The notes beneath the pieces were generated by a model. That model saw only the letters and a list, made by a program, of their open reading frames with translations, did not search any database and was not told the origin of the DNA. From assembly GCF_000745315.1 (NCBI RefSeq), contig NZ_JQNQ01000001.1, positions 4,148,162 to 4,212,161 of the forward strand: a DNA stretch of 64,000 bases, read 5' to 3'. How positions within the stretch are numbered: the first letter of the stretch is position 1; each line of letters begins with the position of its first letter. Positions 17,537 to 24,291 of this stretch are shown one piece after another. Made by a program: the position numbers and the translations under genes. This DNA comes from Salegentibacter sp. Hel_I_6. Lineage in GTDB: Bacteria > Bacteroidota > Bacteroidia > Flavobacteriales > Flavobacteriaceae.

Positions 17537-18415
17537 TTAGCTGTAATCGTTCCAGTAATCGTAGTAGTTATACCACTGATGCGGGTATTTTTTCAGCATA
17601 ATTTCCAGATTTTCAAGATAAGCTTTTAATAGACTTTTTGCTTCATTTTTTTCAGGATTATAGGGCCTGGCATAAAAATGATAGTGAAAATTCTTCTCTC
17701 GCATAATATGAACAAACAAAACTGGAATTTCATTCCGCGCCGCCAGTTTAAATGGGCCTTGCGGAAATTTCAGCTTCTCTCCCATAAAATTATGGGAGTA
17801 AGTTTTGGCATTTTCGGTATAACGATCTGCAGCAAAAACCAATAATTCGTTGTTTTGAAGGGCGCGGTTCATCTCAAAAATATGAGAAAGATCGTCTTCG
17901 AGAACAATAAGCTTTATAGCTGATTTCCCGGTAACGGAATCGAGGTAATTCTTGATTTCTTCATGTTCTAAATCGGTTACTACCAGGTTTACAATATGAT
18001 GATTATTGGTTTCATCAAAAAAATGTTTGGCGAGATTAAAATTACCAATATGTGCGGTGAGTAAAATTCCACCTTTTTGTTGTTTTAGTAAATTCTCTAT
18101 ATTGTGGATACCATCAAACTCAAAGGTATATTTATGTTTTAATCCCGAAGCAATCGCCACGCGGTCCAACTGAATTCTACCAAAAGTAAAATAGCTTTTA
18201 TAAACATTTAGAGCCGATTTAATTTTGGAGAACCCCAATCTTTTCCGAAATAAATAATAAACACTTTTAGTAGCATGGAATGCAAAAAAAACAAAATAAA
18301 GCGCTACAAAAAGTAAGACAAAATAAGACACATAAAGCCCAAATGTTTTGATTATGAAAACATAAATTCTCAACCCCAAAACGGTTCCGCGCGATTGTCC
18401 CTTCCATTCGGCCAT
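17537..18415 (-). CDS. LpxL/LPLAT-family acyltransferase
   Basis: The protein has 292 residues with a strongly hydrophobic stretch at about 15-48, then a soluble acyltransferase domain. The motif that is normally H-x4-D/E in this family reads His122-Ile-Gly-Asn-Phe-Asn127 (TAHIGNFNLAKHF), so the acidic partner is replaced by Asn. Later blocks (FAADRYTENA, GPFKLAARNEIPVLFV) are normal for LpxL-like enzymes. In aryl-polyene clusters such an enzyme is thought to esterify the polyene to a lipid or glycerol-type acceptor. It starts two bases after fabG ends. Whether the Asn variant is active is unknown. Confidence 0.85.
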   Translation of the reverse strand: MAEWKGQSRGTVLGLRIYVFIIKTFGLYVSYFVLLFVALYFVFFAFHATKSVYYLFRKRLGFSKIKSALNVYKSYFTFGRIQLDRVAIASGLKHKYTFEFDGIHNIENLLKQQKGGILLTAHIGNFNLAKHFFDETNNHHIVNLVVTDLEHEEIKNYLDSVTGKSAIKLIVLEDDLSHIFEMNRALQNNELLVFAADRYTENAKTYSHNFMGEKLKFPQGPFKLAARNEIPVLFVHIMREKNFHYHFYARPYNPEKNEAKSLLKAYLENLEIMLKKYPHQWYNYYDYWNDYS

Positions 18416-18417
18416 AA

Positions 18418-19149
18418 TTAAGAATAGAGTCCGCCGTTAATGTTTATTACTTCGCCGGTAATGTAGGAAGCTTTTTTTGAAGCGAGAAAACTTACTAAAT
18501 CGGCCACTTCTTCGGCTTCGCCAAAACGATTTAAAGGAATTATTTTTTTTAGTTCATTTTCATCAAAATCGGTAGTCATATCTGAAGCTATAAAACCCGG
18601 TGATACGGCATTTACGGTAACTTTTCGTTTTCCTATTTCCTGGGCGAGGGCTTTTGTAGCCGCAACCACCGCGCCTTTTGCCGCAGAATAATTTACCTGC
18701 CCGGCATTGCCTTTTAATCCTGAAAGTGAAACGATGTTTATAATTCTTCCATAACGCCGTCTCAACATACTTTTAAGCAAAGGCTGGGTAACATTGTAAA
18801 AACCGTTTAAACTGGTATTAATTACGGATTGCCAATCTTCCGGCTTCATCCACATAAAGAGTCCGTCGCGGGTAATTCCGGCGTTATTTACTATTACTTC
18901 AATTTCTGCTTCGGGATTATTTTTGCTGAAATCTTCCAGGGTATTTTTGGTGTTTTCAGCATTTGCCACATCAAACTGAAGTAATTCACATTTCACGCCT
19001 TCGGCCTCAATTAGTTTTTTGGTAGATTCCGCAGCTTCGATATTGGAATGATAATTCAGTAAAATATTATACTGAAGCTCACTTGCTATTTTTAAAGCAA
19101 TGGCTTTTCCAATTCCGCGGGAAGCTCCGGTGATGAGGGCGTATTTCAT
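18418..19149 (-). CDS. fabG: 3-oxoacyl-ACP reductase (FabG type)
   Basis: The protein has 243 residues, a classical short-chain dehydrogenase. The NADPH-binding TGASRGIGK lies at 7-15, NNAG at 88-91, the catalytic Ser at about 141-143 (NIVSLSG), Tyr154 and Lys158 in YSAAKGA, and SPGFIASDMT follows. It reduces the 3-keto group formed at each elongation round. Together with the two dehydratases and the lack of any enoyl reductase gene in the operon, it explains a conjugated polyene product. This is the cluster copy; whether a separate housekeeping fabG exists cannot be seen here. Confidence 0.93.
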   Translation of the reverse strand: MKYALITGASRGIGKAIALKIASELQYNILLNYHSNIEAAESTKKLIEAEGVKCELLQFDVANAENTKNTLEDFSKNNPEAEIEVIVNNAGITRDGLFMWMKPEDWQSVINTSLNGFYNVTQPLLKSMLRRRYGRIINIVSLSGLKGNAGQVNYSAAKGAVVAATKALAQEIGKRKVTVNAVSPGFIASDMTTDFDENELKKIIPLNRFGEAEEVADLVSFLASKKASYITGEVININGGLYS

Positions 19150-19190
19150 TATTTTGTTTTAAAATCCTGACTAATCTTTTTTGAATGCTG

Positions 19191-19208
19191 CAAGGTTTAG
19201 AAACCTTG
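19191..19208. repeat. short palindromic repeat between TAL and fabG genes
   Basis: CAAGGTTT at 19191-19198 and AAACCTTG at 19201-19208 are perfect inverted copies with a 2-base loop. The unit sits in the 64-base gap between the ammonia-lyase and fabG genes and is transcribed with the operon. From memory, similar CAAGGTTT/AAACCTTG palindromes are scattered in flavobacterial genomes. Confidence 0.6.
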
Positions 19209-19213
19209 TAGGT

Positions 19214-20746
19214 TTAATAGACTTCGTTATTTTTTAAATACTCTTTTACTTCCGCATTGATTTTATACATCGGGAAATCCTCCTTTATTTCAGGGATAAT
19301 TTTATTCATTTCAATTAAAACCTCATTTGTTTTTTGAGAGAGTTTGTCTCCGAAATCCAAATAACGCAAAGCCTGAATAATCGTGATTATTTCAACCGAA
19401 AGTACTTCAAAAGCATTATCGATCACGGTTTTTGTAATATTCGCAGCGTTAGTGCCCATACTCACAATATCCTGATTATCGTTATTATTTGGAATGCTGT
19501 GAATATACATTGGGTTAGATAATGTCTGATTTTCAGCAGTAGTAGATACCGCGGTGAACTGCGCGCCCTGCAGTCCAAAATTTAATCCGAGTTTCCCTAG
19601 ATTTACAAATGGTGGTAAAATATCGTTGAGTTTGTTATTCAGCAGATAATTGAGTTGACGCTCTGCTAACATCGATAATTTTGTAATTACCAATTTCAGT
19701 TTATCCATTTCCAGGGCCACATAATCCCCGTGAAAATTTCCACCGTGATATACATGCTCGTTCTCCACATCAATAATAGGATTATCATTGGCCGAATTCA
19801 CTTCTTCTATTAGAATTTTAGCGGTATGCTCAATCGTGTCGTAAACCGGGCCAAGTATTTGCGGCACACAACGCAAACTATAATATTCCTGAACTTTTTC
19901 TTTAAAATACGTGTTTTTGTCGGCCGTATCGTTATATAAATGCTCATTTCGGTCGCGGGTAAGTTTGCTATCCTTTAAATGATTTCGCATTTTTTCAGCG
20001 ATCTTTTGCTGACCCAGATGTTTTTTAGCCGAATTCAATTCTTCAGATAAATGATCGTCGTAAGCCTGAACAATCTCATTAATAGCCGAAGAACAGAAAA
20101 CTGACCAGTTTAGCAGGCGTTTGGCGTAAATAATATTAACAATTCCAATACCCGTCATTGCTGAAGTTCCGTTCATTAAAGCCAGCCCTTCCCTAATTTC
20201 AATATTTATCGGACTAATATTTTCTTCGGAAAAAACTTCTTTTGTTTCGCGGCGTCTACCTTTATGAAAAACCTCTCCTTCCCCGATCAAAACCAGTGCC
20301 AAATGCGCTAGCTGAACCAGATCTCCTGAAGCTCCTACCCCGCCGTGTTCAAAAATTAAAGGAGTAATATTTTTATTGATAAGCTGCTGCATTACTTCGG
20401 CAACCGATTTATGCACGCCAGATTTTCCCAAGGAAAGTGTGTTTAAACGCGCCAACATCAAAGCTTTTACCTGCAGAGTCTCCATTGGTTTCCCGGAGCC
20501 GGAAGCGTGACTTCTTATTAAATTATATTGAAGTTGAATGCGATCTTTATCTTTGATTTTATATTGAGCCATGGGCCCAAAACCGGTATTAACGCCGTAG
20601 ATCACTTTATTTTTAGAAAATTCGTTTAAAAAACTAAAGCTTCTTTCCAGGGTTTCCAGCGTTTCTGAAGCTACCTGAATCTTAGTATTTTCAAATAAAA
20701 CACGGTAGAAATCTTTAAGACTAAGGGCATCTTTAATTTGAAGCAT
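19214..20746 (-). CDS. tyrosine ammonia-lyase (aromatic amino acid lyase, MIO enzyme)
   Basis: The start at 20746 gives a 510-residue protein whose N-terminus matches in length and pattern (LSLKDFYRVLF) what I recall of the Flavobacterium johnsoniae enzyme; a start at 20761 would leave almost no 5' leader after the promoter box. The self-forming MIO prosthetic group comes from Ala139-Ser140-Gly141 in EHGGVGASGDL. Tyr50 in IYGVNTGFGPMAQY and the selectivity pair Ser79-His80 in LIRSHASG are as in the F. johnsoniae tyrosine ammonia-lyase. The enzyme deaminates tyrosine to 4-coumarate, the aryl starter of flexirubins. It is the first gene of the 17-gene operon. Confidence 0.92.
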   Translation of the reverse strand: MLQIKDALSLKDFYRVLFENTKIQVASETLETLERSFSFLNEFSKNKVIYGVNTGFGPMAQYKIKDKDRIQLQYNLIRSHASGSGKPMETLQVKALMLARLNTLSLGKSGVHKSVAEVMQQLINKNITPLIFEHGGVGASGDLVQLAHLALVLIGEGEVFHKGRRRETKEVFSEENISPINIEIREGLALMNGTSAMTGIGIVNIIYAKRLLNWSVFCSSAINEIVQAYDDHLSEELNSAKKHLGQQKIAEKMRNHLKDSKLTRDRNEHLYNDTADKNTYFKEKVQEYYSLRCVPQILGPVYDTIEHTAKILIEEVNSANDNPIIDVENEHVYHGGNFHGDYVALEMDKLKLVITKLSMLAERQLNYLLNNKLNDILPPFVNLGKLGLNFGLQGAQFTAVSTTAENQTLSNPMYIHSIPNNNDNQDIVSMGTNAANITKTVIDNAFEVLSVEIITIIQALRYLDFGDKLSQKTNEVLIEMNKIIPEIKEDFPMYKINAEVKEYLKNNEVY

Positions 20747-20774
20747 AAGCCGCATTATCATTAATAATTCGTCG

Positions 20775-20782
20775 CAAATGTA
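20775..20782 (-). promoter_or_regulatory. -7 box of the pigment operon
   Basis: On the minus strand the sequence reads TACATTTG, matching TAnnTTTG, 28 bases before the ATG at 20746. No good -33 TTG was found at 19-21 bases, so the upstream half is weak or activator-dependent. No other such box was found in the short gaps of the operon, consistent with one long transcript. Confidence 0.5.
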
Positions 20783-20855
20783 CTATATTTAGCCCGTATT
20801 AAAAATTACAGTTTTACAGTATCGCAGACTACTTTTAGGCTTTAAAACTACCAAA

Positions 20856-22094
20856 ATGAACCACCGCTCTACTCAAATCTTAATTATTGGCGCCGGCCCC
20901 TCTGGGATGGTAGCCGCAGGATATTTACAGCAATATGGCGTAGATTGTATTGTAGTGGAAAAAAATGAGTTTCCCAGGTTTAGTATTGGTGAGAGTTTAC
21001 TTCCGCACAGTATGGAGAATTTTAAGGAAGCGGGATTATTAGAAGCCATAGATGCTGCGGGATTTCAGAAAAAATATGGGGCAAGATTTATAAAAGGGAA
21101 TAGAGTTGGCGAATTTGATTTCAGCAATAAATTTGGTAATGGCTGGGATTGGACCTGGCAGGTGCCACGAGCTGATTTTGACCTGGTTTTAGCGAATGAA
21201 ATTCAGCGTAAAGGCGTGGAAATTATTTTCAATGCTGAAGTGAAAAATGTGAGTTTCAAGGGAAAAAATTCTGTCACTGAAATACTTATTAATTCCGAAG
21301 AGAAATTATTTATAAATGCCAATTTCATCATTGATGCAAGCGGGAATGCCAGGGTTTTAGCCAAACAACTGGATTTAAATGCGAAGCCTAAAATAACCGG
21401 AAATTCTTCAATATTCACACATATTAAAGAACCAAATCGCCCAAAAGGTAAGGAAGGCGAACTGATAACTTTTGAAGTACTTGATACAAAAACCTGGTTC
21501 TGGTATTTCCCCTTTTCTAATGGAAACTCAAGCCTTGGGTTTGTAAGCGAAGATTCCTGGTTTGAGAATTTTAGTACTGACCACAGCTTAGCATTTAAGG
21601 AAATGCTTGGTAAATTGGAGTATTATAACAATAGGTTTGATGAAGATCCTTTCCTTTTTGAACCTATAAAAGTGCGTAATATTGCGAGTAATGTCTCTCG
21701 AATTCACGGTGATGGATTTGCTTTAACGGGAAATAGTGCGGAGTTTCTTGACCCCGTATTTTCTTCAGGTGTTGCTTTTGCTACAGAATCTGGTATGCAG
21801 GCAGCTAAATTGGCAAAAAGAGAATTAGAAGGAGAACTTATAGATTGGAAAAAAGATTATAGTCTCTACATGCAAGAGGGAATCACAGTTTTTTCCAGTT
21901 ATGTGAAAGAATGGTACACTGGAAATTTACAGAAATTATTTTTTCACGAAACGCCAAAAAATGAAATTAAGGAACAAGTTTGTGCAGTTCTTGCGGGATA
22001 TGTTTGGGATAAAACCAATCCATTTGTGAAAAATCATAGCCGTATTATTGGGAATGTGGCACGCTTAATTGATTTAGAAAAAACAAAATTTTAA
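20856..22094 (+). CDS. flavin-dependent halogenase/monooxygenase-like oxidoreductase
   Basis: The protein has 412 residues. FAD binding is shown by IIGAGPSGMVAAG at about 10-22 and a later GNSAEFLDPVFSSGVAFA near 300. FPRFSIGESLLPHSM at 39-53 and KKYGARF near 72-78 are typical of the halogenase/geranylgeranyl-reductase branch. W99-T-W101-Q-V103-P104 matches the W-x-W-x-I-P motif that separates flavin halogenases from monooxygenases, with Ile to Val. It is divergent from the pigment operon with 109 bases between starts, so it probably modifies the aryl head group; chlorinated flexirubins and brominated xanthomonadins are known. Halogenase versus hydroxylase cannot be decided from the motif alone. 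Confidence 0.78.
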   Translation: MNHRSTQILIIGAGPSGMVAAGYLQQYGVDCIVVEKNEFPRFSIGESLLPHSMENFKEAGLLEAIDAAGFQKKYGARFIKGNRVGEFDFSNKFGNGWDWTWQVPRADFDLVLANEIQRKGVEIIFNAEVKNVSFKGKNSVTEILINSEEKLFINANFIIDASGNARVLAKQLDLNAKPKITGNSSIFTHIKEPNRPKGKEGELITFEVLDTKTWFWYFPFSNGNSSLGFVSEDSWFENFSTDHSLAFKEMLGKLEYYNNRFDEDPFLFEPIKVRNIASNVSRIHGDGFALTGNSAEFLDPVFSSGVAFATESGMQAAKLAKRELEGELIDWKKDYSLYMQEGITVFSSYVKEWYTGNLQKLFFHETPKNEIKEQVCAVLAGYVWDKTNPFVKNHSRIIGNVARLIDLEKTKF

Positions 22095-22175
22095 AAACTT
22101 TTAAGCTTAAAATTCTGATGGCAAAGCTTTTAAAAAAAAGGACTCATTTTATTATATTCTTTAGCCTAAAAAAGT

Positions 22176-22206
22176 TTGGAAGGTAAGTAAGTAAAAGTTA
22201 CATTTG
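22176..22206 (+). promoter_or_regulatory. promoter of tRNA-Ser
   Basis: TTG at 22176-22178 and TACATTTG at 22199-22206 are separated by 20 bases, a full Bacteroidota sigma-A-type promoter, 34 bases before the tRNA. The following bases are shared with the tRNA-Arg leader at 52022-52038. Confidence 0.7.
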
Positions 22207-22240
22207 CAACCGCAAAAATGTTTGCGCGTTCTTATATATT

Positions 22241-22322
22241 GGAGAGGTGGCAGAGTGGTAATGCAGCAGCCTGCTAAGCTGTCATCCTTCGGGATGCCCG
22301 GGTTCGAATCCCGGTCTCTCCG
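22241..22322 (+). tRNA. tRNA-Ser(GCT)
   Basis: A class II tRNA: acceptor GGAGAGG pairs with TCTCTCC, the anticodon loop in CTGCTAA gives GCT, the long variable arm is CATCC-TTCG-GGATG, and the T loop is GGTTCGAATCC. CCA is not fully encoded. It reads AGC/AGT codons. Confidence 0.95.
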
Positions 22323-22328
22323 CAAGAT

Positions 22329-22440
22329 ATTTTAGTCTGCGGATTTTTATTCTCCTTTTCTTATGGAAAAGATAGGGATAATCTTCCTCCGTTTTCCCGG
22401 ACTGCTTTTAAGAGTGATTTGGATCGGAAAAGACTAAAAT
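22329..22440. repeat. spaced inverted repeat between the two tRNA genes
   Basis: ATTTTAGTCT (22329-22338) and AGACTAAAAT (22431-22440) are perfect 10-base inverted copies 92 bases apart in the 218-base gap between tRNA-Ser and tRNA-Pro. They could fold the spacer of a joint tRNA transcript. No gene is seen in the gap. Confidence 0.35.
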
Positions 22441-22540
22441 TTCCATTAATAGTTTATCTATTAATTTTGGGATTTATTTTCTGTCATTTTACAGTATAAA
22501 TCTTCCCAGATATCGCGCCGAGCGCGATTAAAAAATTACT

Positions 22541-22615
22541 CGGGGTGTAGCGTAGCCCGGTTATCGCGCCTGCTTTGGGAGCAGGAGGCCGCAGGTTCGA
22601 ATCCTGCCACCCCGA
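22541..22615 (+). tRNA. tRNA-Pro(TGG), integration target
   Basis: Acceptor CGGGGTG pairs with CACCCCG. The anticodon stem CCTGC/GCAGG encloses loop TTTGGGA, giving anticodon TGG, and the T arm is GCAGGTTCGAATCCTGC. The 3' part (from 22602) is duplicated at 42788-42802, marking it as the attachment site of the island. The tRNA remains complete after insertion, as is normal for 3'-end integrators. Confidence 0.95.
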
Positions 22616-22616
22616 C
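22602..22616 (+). repeat. left attachment core (attL), within tRNA-Pro
   Basis: TCCTGCCACCCCGAC, the T-arm 3' strand, acceptor strand and discriminator of tRNA-Pro. An identical copy lies at 42788-42802 in the same orientation. Confidence 0.88.
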
Positions 22617-22637
22617 GAACCTTCTTTAAAAGGATAT

Positions 22638-22680
22638 AAAAACACTGTTAATCTATTGATTTTCAGTGTTTTTTGTTTTT
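22638..22680 (+). terminator. terminator after tRNA-Pro, supplied by the island
   Basis: AAAAACACTG (22638-22647) pairs with CAGTGTTTTT (22664-22673) around a 16-base loop, followed by a T-rich run to 22680. It lies inside the island and replaces the terminator now beyond the right end. Confidence 0.65.
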
Positions 22681-22717
22681 ACGATATCATTTGATATGGT
22701 TTGATATCACCCTATCC

Positions 22718-22737
22718 AGTGAATGATTCGGTGAATA
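22718..22737 (+). repeat. island sub-terminal direct repeat, left copy
   Basis: AGTGAATGATTCGGTGAATA, identical to 42709-42728 in the same orientation, 101 bases inside the left core. Just outside it, 22682-22708 holds TTTGATAT twice and a GATATCA copy. These look like arm-type binding sites for the integrase or an excision factor. Confidence 0.75.
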
Positions 22738-22830
22738 CTTTCTTTCCAACATTTCACTATCTTAGAATGATTATTAGATTGATTTGACTTTCGTCTTTAA
22801 CACTTATTGTTTAACTTAAAGACATTCTAA

Positions 22831-24078
22831 ATGCCTGATTTTACTACATTCTCCGTACTTTTCTTCACAAGAAAACTCAACCGGAACAAAAAAGAATTAT
22901 CTATTTACGCCCGTATTACGGTAAATGGAAAATGCGCTGAAATGAGCCTAAAAAGGAAAACTTCAGTGAATGAATGGGATAGTTCAAAAGGAAGACTTAA
23001 AGGAACTTCTCCCAGGATTAAAACATTAAACAGTTATTTAGACCAGGTTTATTTCAAATTACTCGACACCCAAAAGAAAATTCTGGATAAAGATACCTTA
23101 ATCACTGCCGATAAAGTCAAAGCTTCCTATCTTGGGTTAGATGAAGAGCATAAAACCCTCAAGGATATTATTAAGTATCACAGCCAGACAATGAAAGGAG
23201 TCCTGAAATGGGGTACGCTTAAAAACTATAACACCACTGCCAAATACCTGGACGAGTTTCTAAAAAAGAAAAAGAAAACCAACGATGTGTACCTGAAGCA
23301 GATCGATTACCAGTTCATTACCGAATTTGAAATGTTCCTCAGGAATTACCGTGCTAAAAAAGCAAGGAAGACCTGTGGCACCAACGGGACTATGAAACAC
23401 TTGGAACGCTTTAAAAAAATGATCAACCTGGCCATTAAATTAGAATGGCTTGAAAAAAGTCCTTTCCAGAATTATAAGATGAAGTTTGAAAAGAACGAAC
23501 GACAATTTTTATCGGAGTGGGAATTAAAAATGGTTGAAGAAACCTATTTTAGAAGTGAATCCCTGGAACGGGTAAAAGATATGTTCCTATTCTCCTGTTA
23601 TACCGGGCTTACTTATGGTGAGCTTAAAGTACTCACCAAAGATCATATCGTTAAAGGAATGGACGGTAAAAACTGGATATCTACCAAACGTGAAAAAACT
23701 AATGAACCTGTAAAAGCTCCACTACTCCATAAAGCCGATACTATTTTGAAAAAATACCAAGAAAAACGGTTTGACCTCGTTAGTGAATATTTGTTTCCTG
23801 TGAAATCCAATCAAAAGATGAATGAATATGTGAAAAAAGTAATGAAAGCTTCAAAAGTGAGAAAACATATTACCTTTCATTCCGCGAGGCATACCTTTGC
23901 TACCACCGTAACCTTATCTAACGGAGTTCCCATTGAAACGGTATCCAAGCTTTTAGGACATACAAAATTATCTACCACTCAGATTTACGCACGGGTAATG
24001 GAAAATAAAATCAGCAGTGATATGAGGGACTTGGAAAAGAGAATAGAGAAAAATCAGAATTTTAAATATCGAAACTAA
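22831..24078 (+). CDS. tyrosine recombinase (site-specific integrase)
   Basis: The protein has 415 residues. An arm-binding N-terminus (about 1-100) and a SAM-like core-binding domain (about 105-215) precede the catalytic domain. Catalytic residues: Lys in STKREK at about 286-289, His350 and Arg353 in HSARHTF, His377 in LLGHTKLS and the nucleophile Tyr386 in TTQIYARV. The first Arg of the family, expected in TGLR, is replaced by Thr261 (CYTGLTYGELKVL); loss of this Arg is known for the CTnDOT integrase of Bacteroides. It should catalyse insertion and, with a directionality factor, excision of the island at tRNA-Pro. No excisionase gene is obvious next to it. Confidence 0.93.
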   Translation: MPDFTTFSVLFFTRKLNRNKKELSIYARITVNGKCAEMSLKRKTSVNEWDSSKGRLKGTSPRIKTLNSYLDQVYFKLLDTQKKILDKDTLITADKVKASYLGLDEEHKTLKDIIKYHSQTMKGVLKWGTLKNYNTTAKYLDEFLKKKKKTNDVYLKQIDYQFITEFEMFLRNYRAKKARKTCGTNGTMKHLERFKKMINLAIKLEWLEKSPFQNYKMKFEKNERQFLSEWELKMVEETYFRSESLERVKDMFLFSCYTGLTYGELKVLTKDHIVKGMDGKNWISTKREKTNEPVKAPLLHKADTILKKYQEKRFDLVSEYLFPVKSNQKMNEYVKKVMKASKVRKHITFHSARHTFATTVTLSNGVPIETVSKLLGHTKLSTTQIYARVMENKISSDMRDLEKRIEKNQNFKYRN

Positions 24079-24291
24079 TCCTAGCATGAAAATAAATGCA
24101 CTCAAATTCATAGATTTAATAAAGGCCCTATTTTTTACTTAATCTACTTTATTGGTTTATATATCCTGAATACCAATAAATTTTATTAACTGTTAGCAAA
24201 AGTTGATAGAAGTTGCAATGCTTATTTTGAAACACTATGCTACTATCTAAATTTTATAGATTATTAAATCCACTTTATATATTAATAAATT

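Noticed and set aside
22095..22830. Possible CRISPR or tandem-repeat array near the tRNA genes
   Set aside because: The only repeats are TTTGATAT copies and the 20-base sub-terminal repeat; no regular repeat-spacer pattern exists here or elsewhere in the window.
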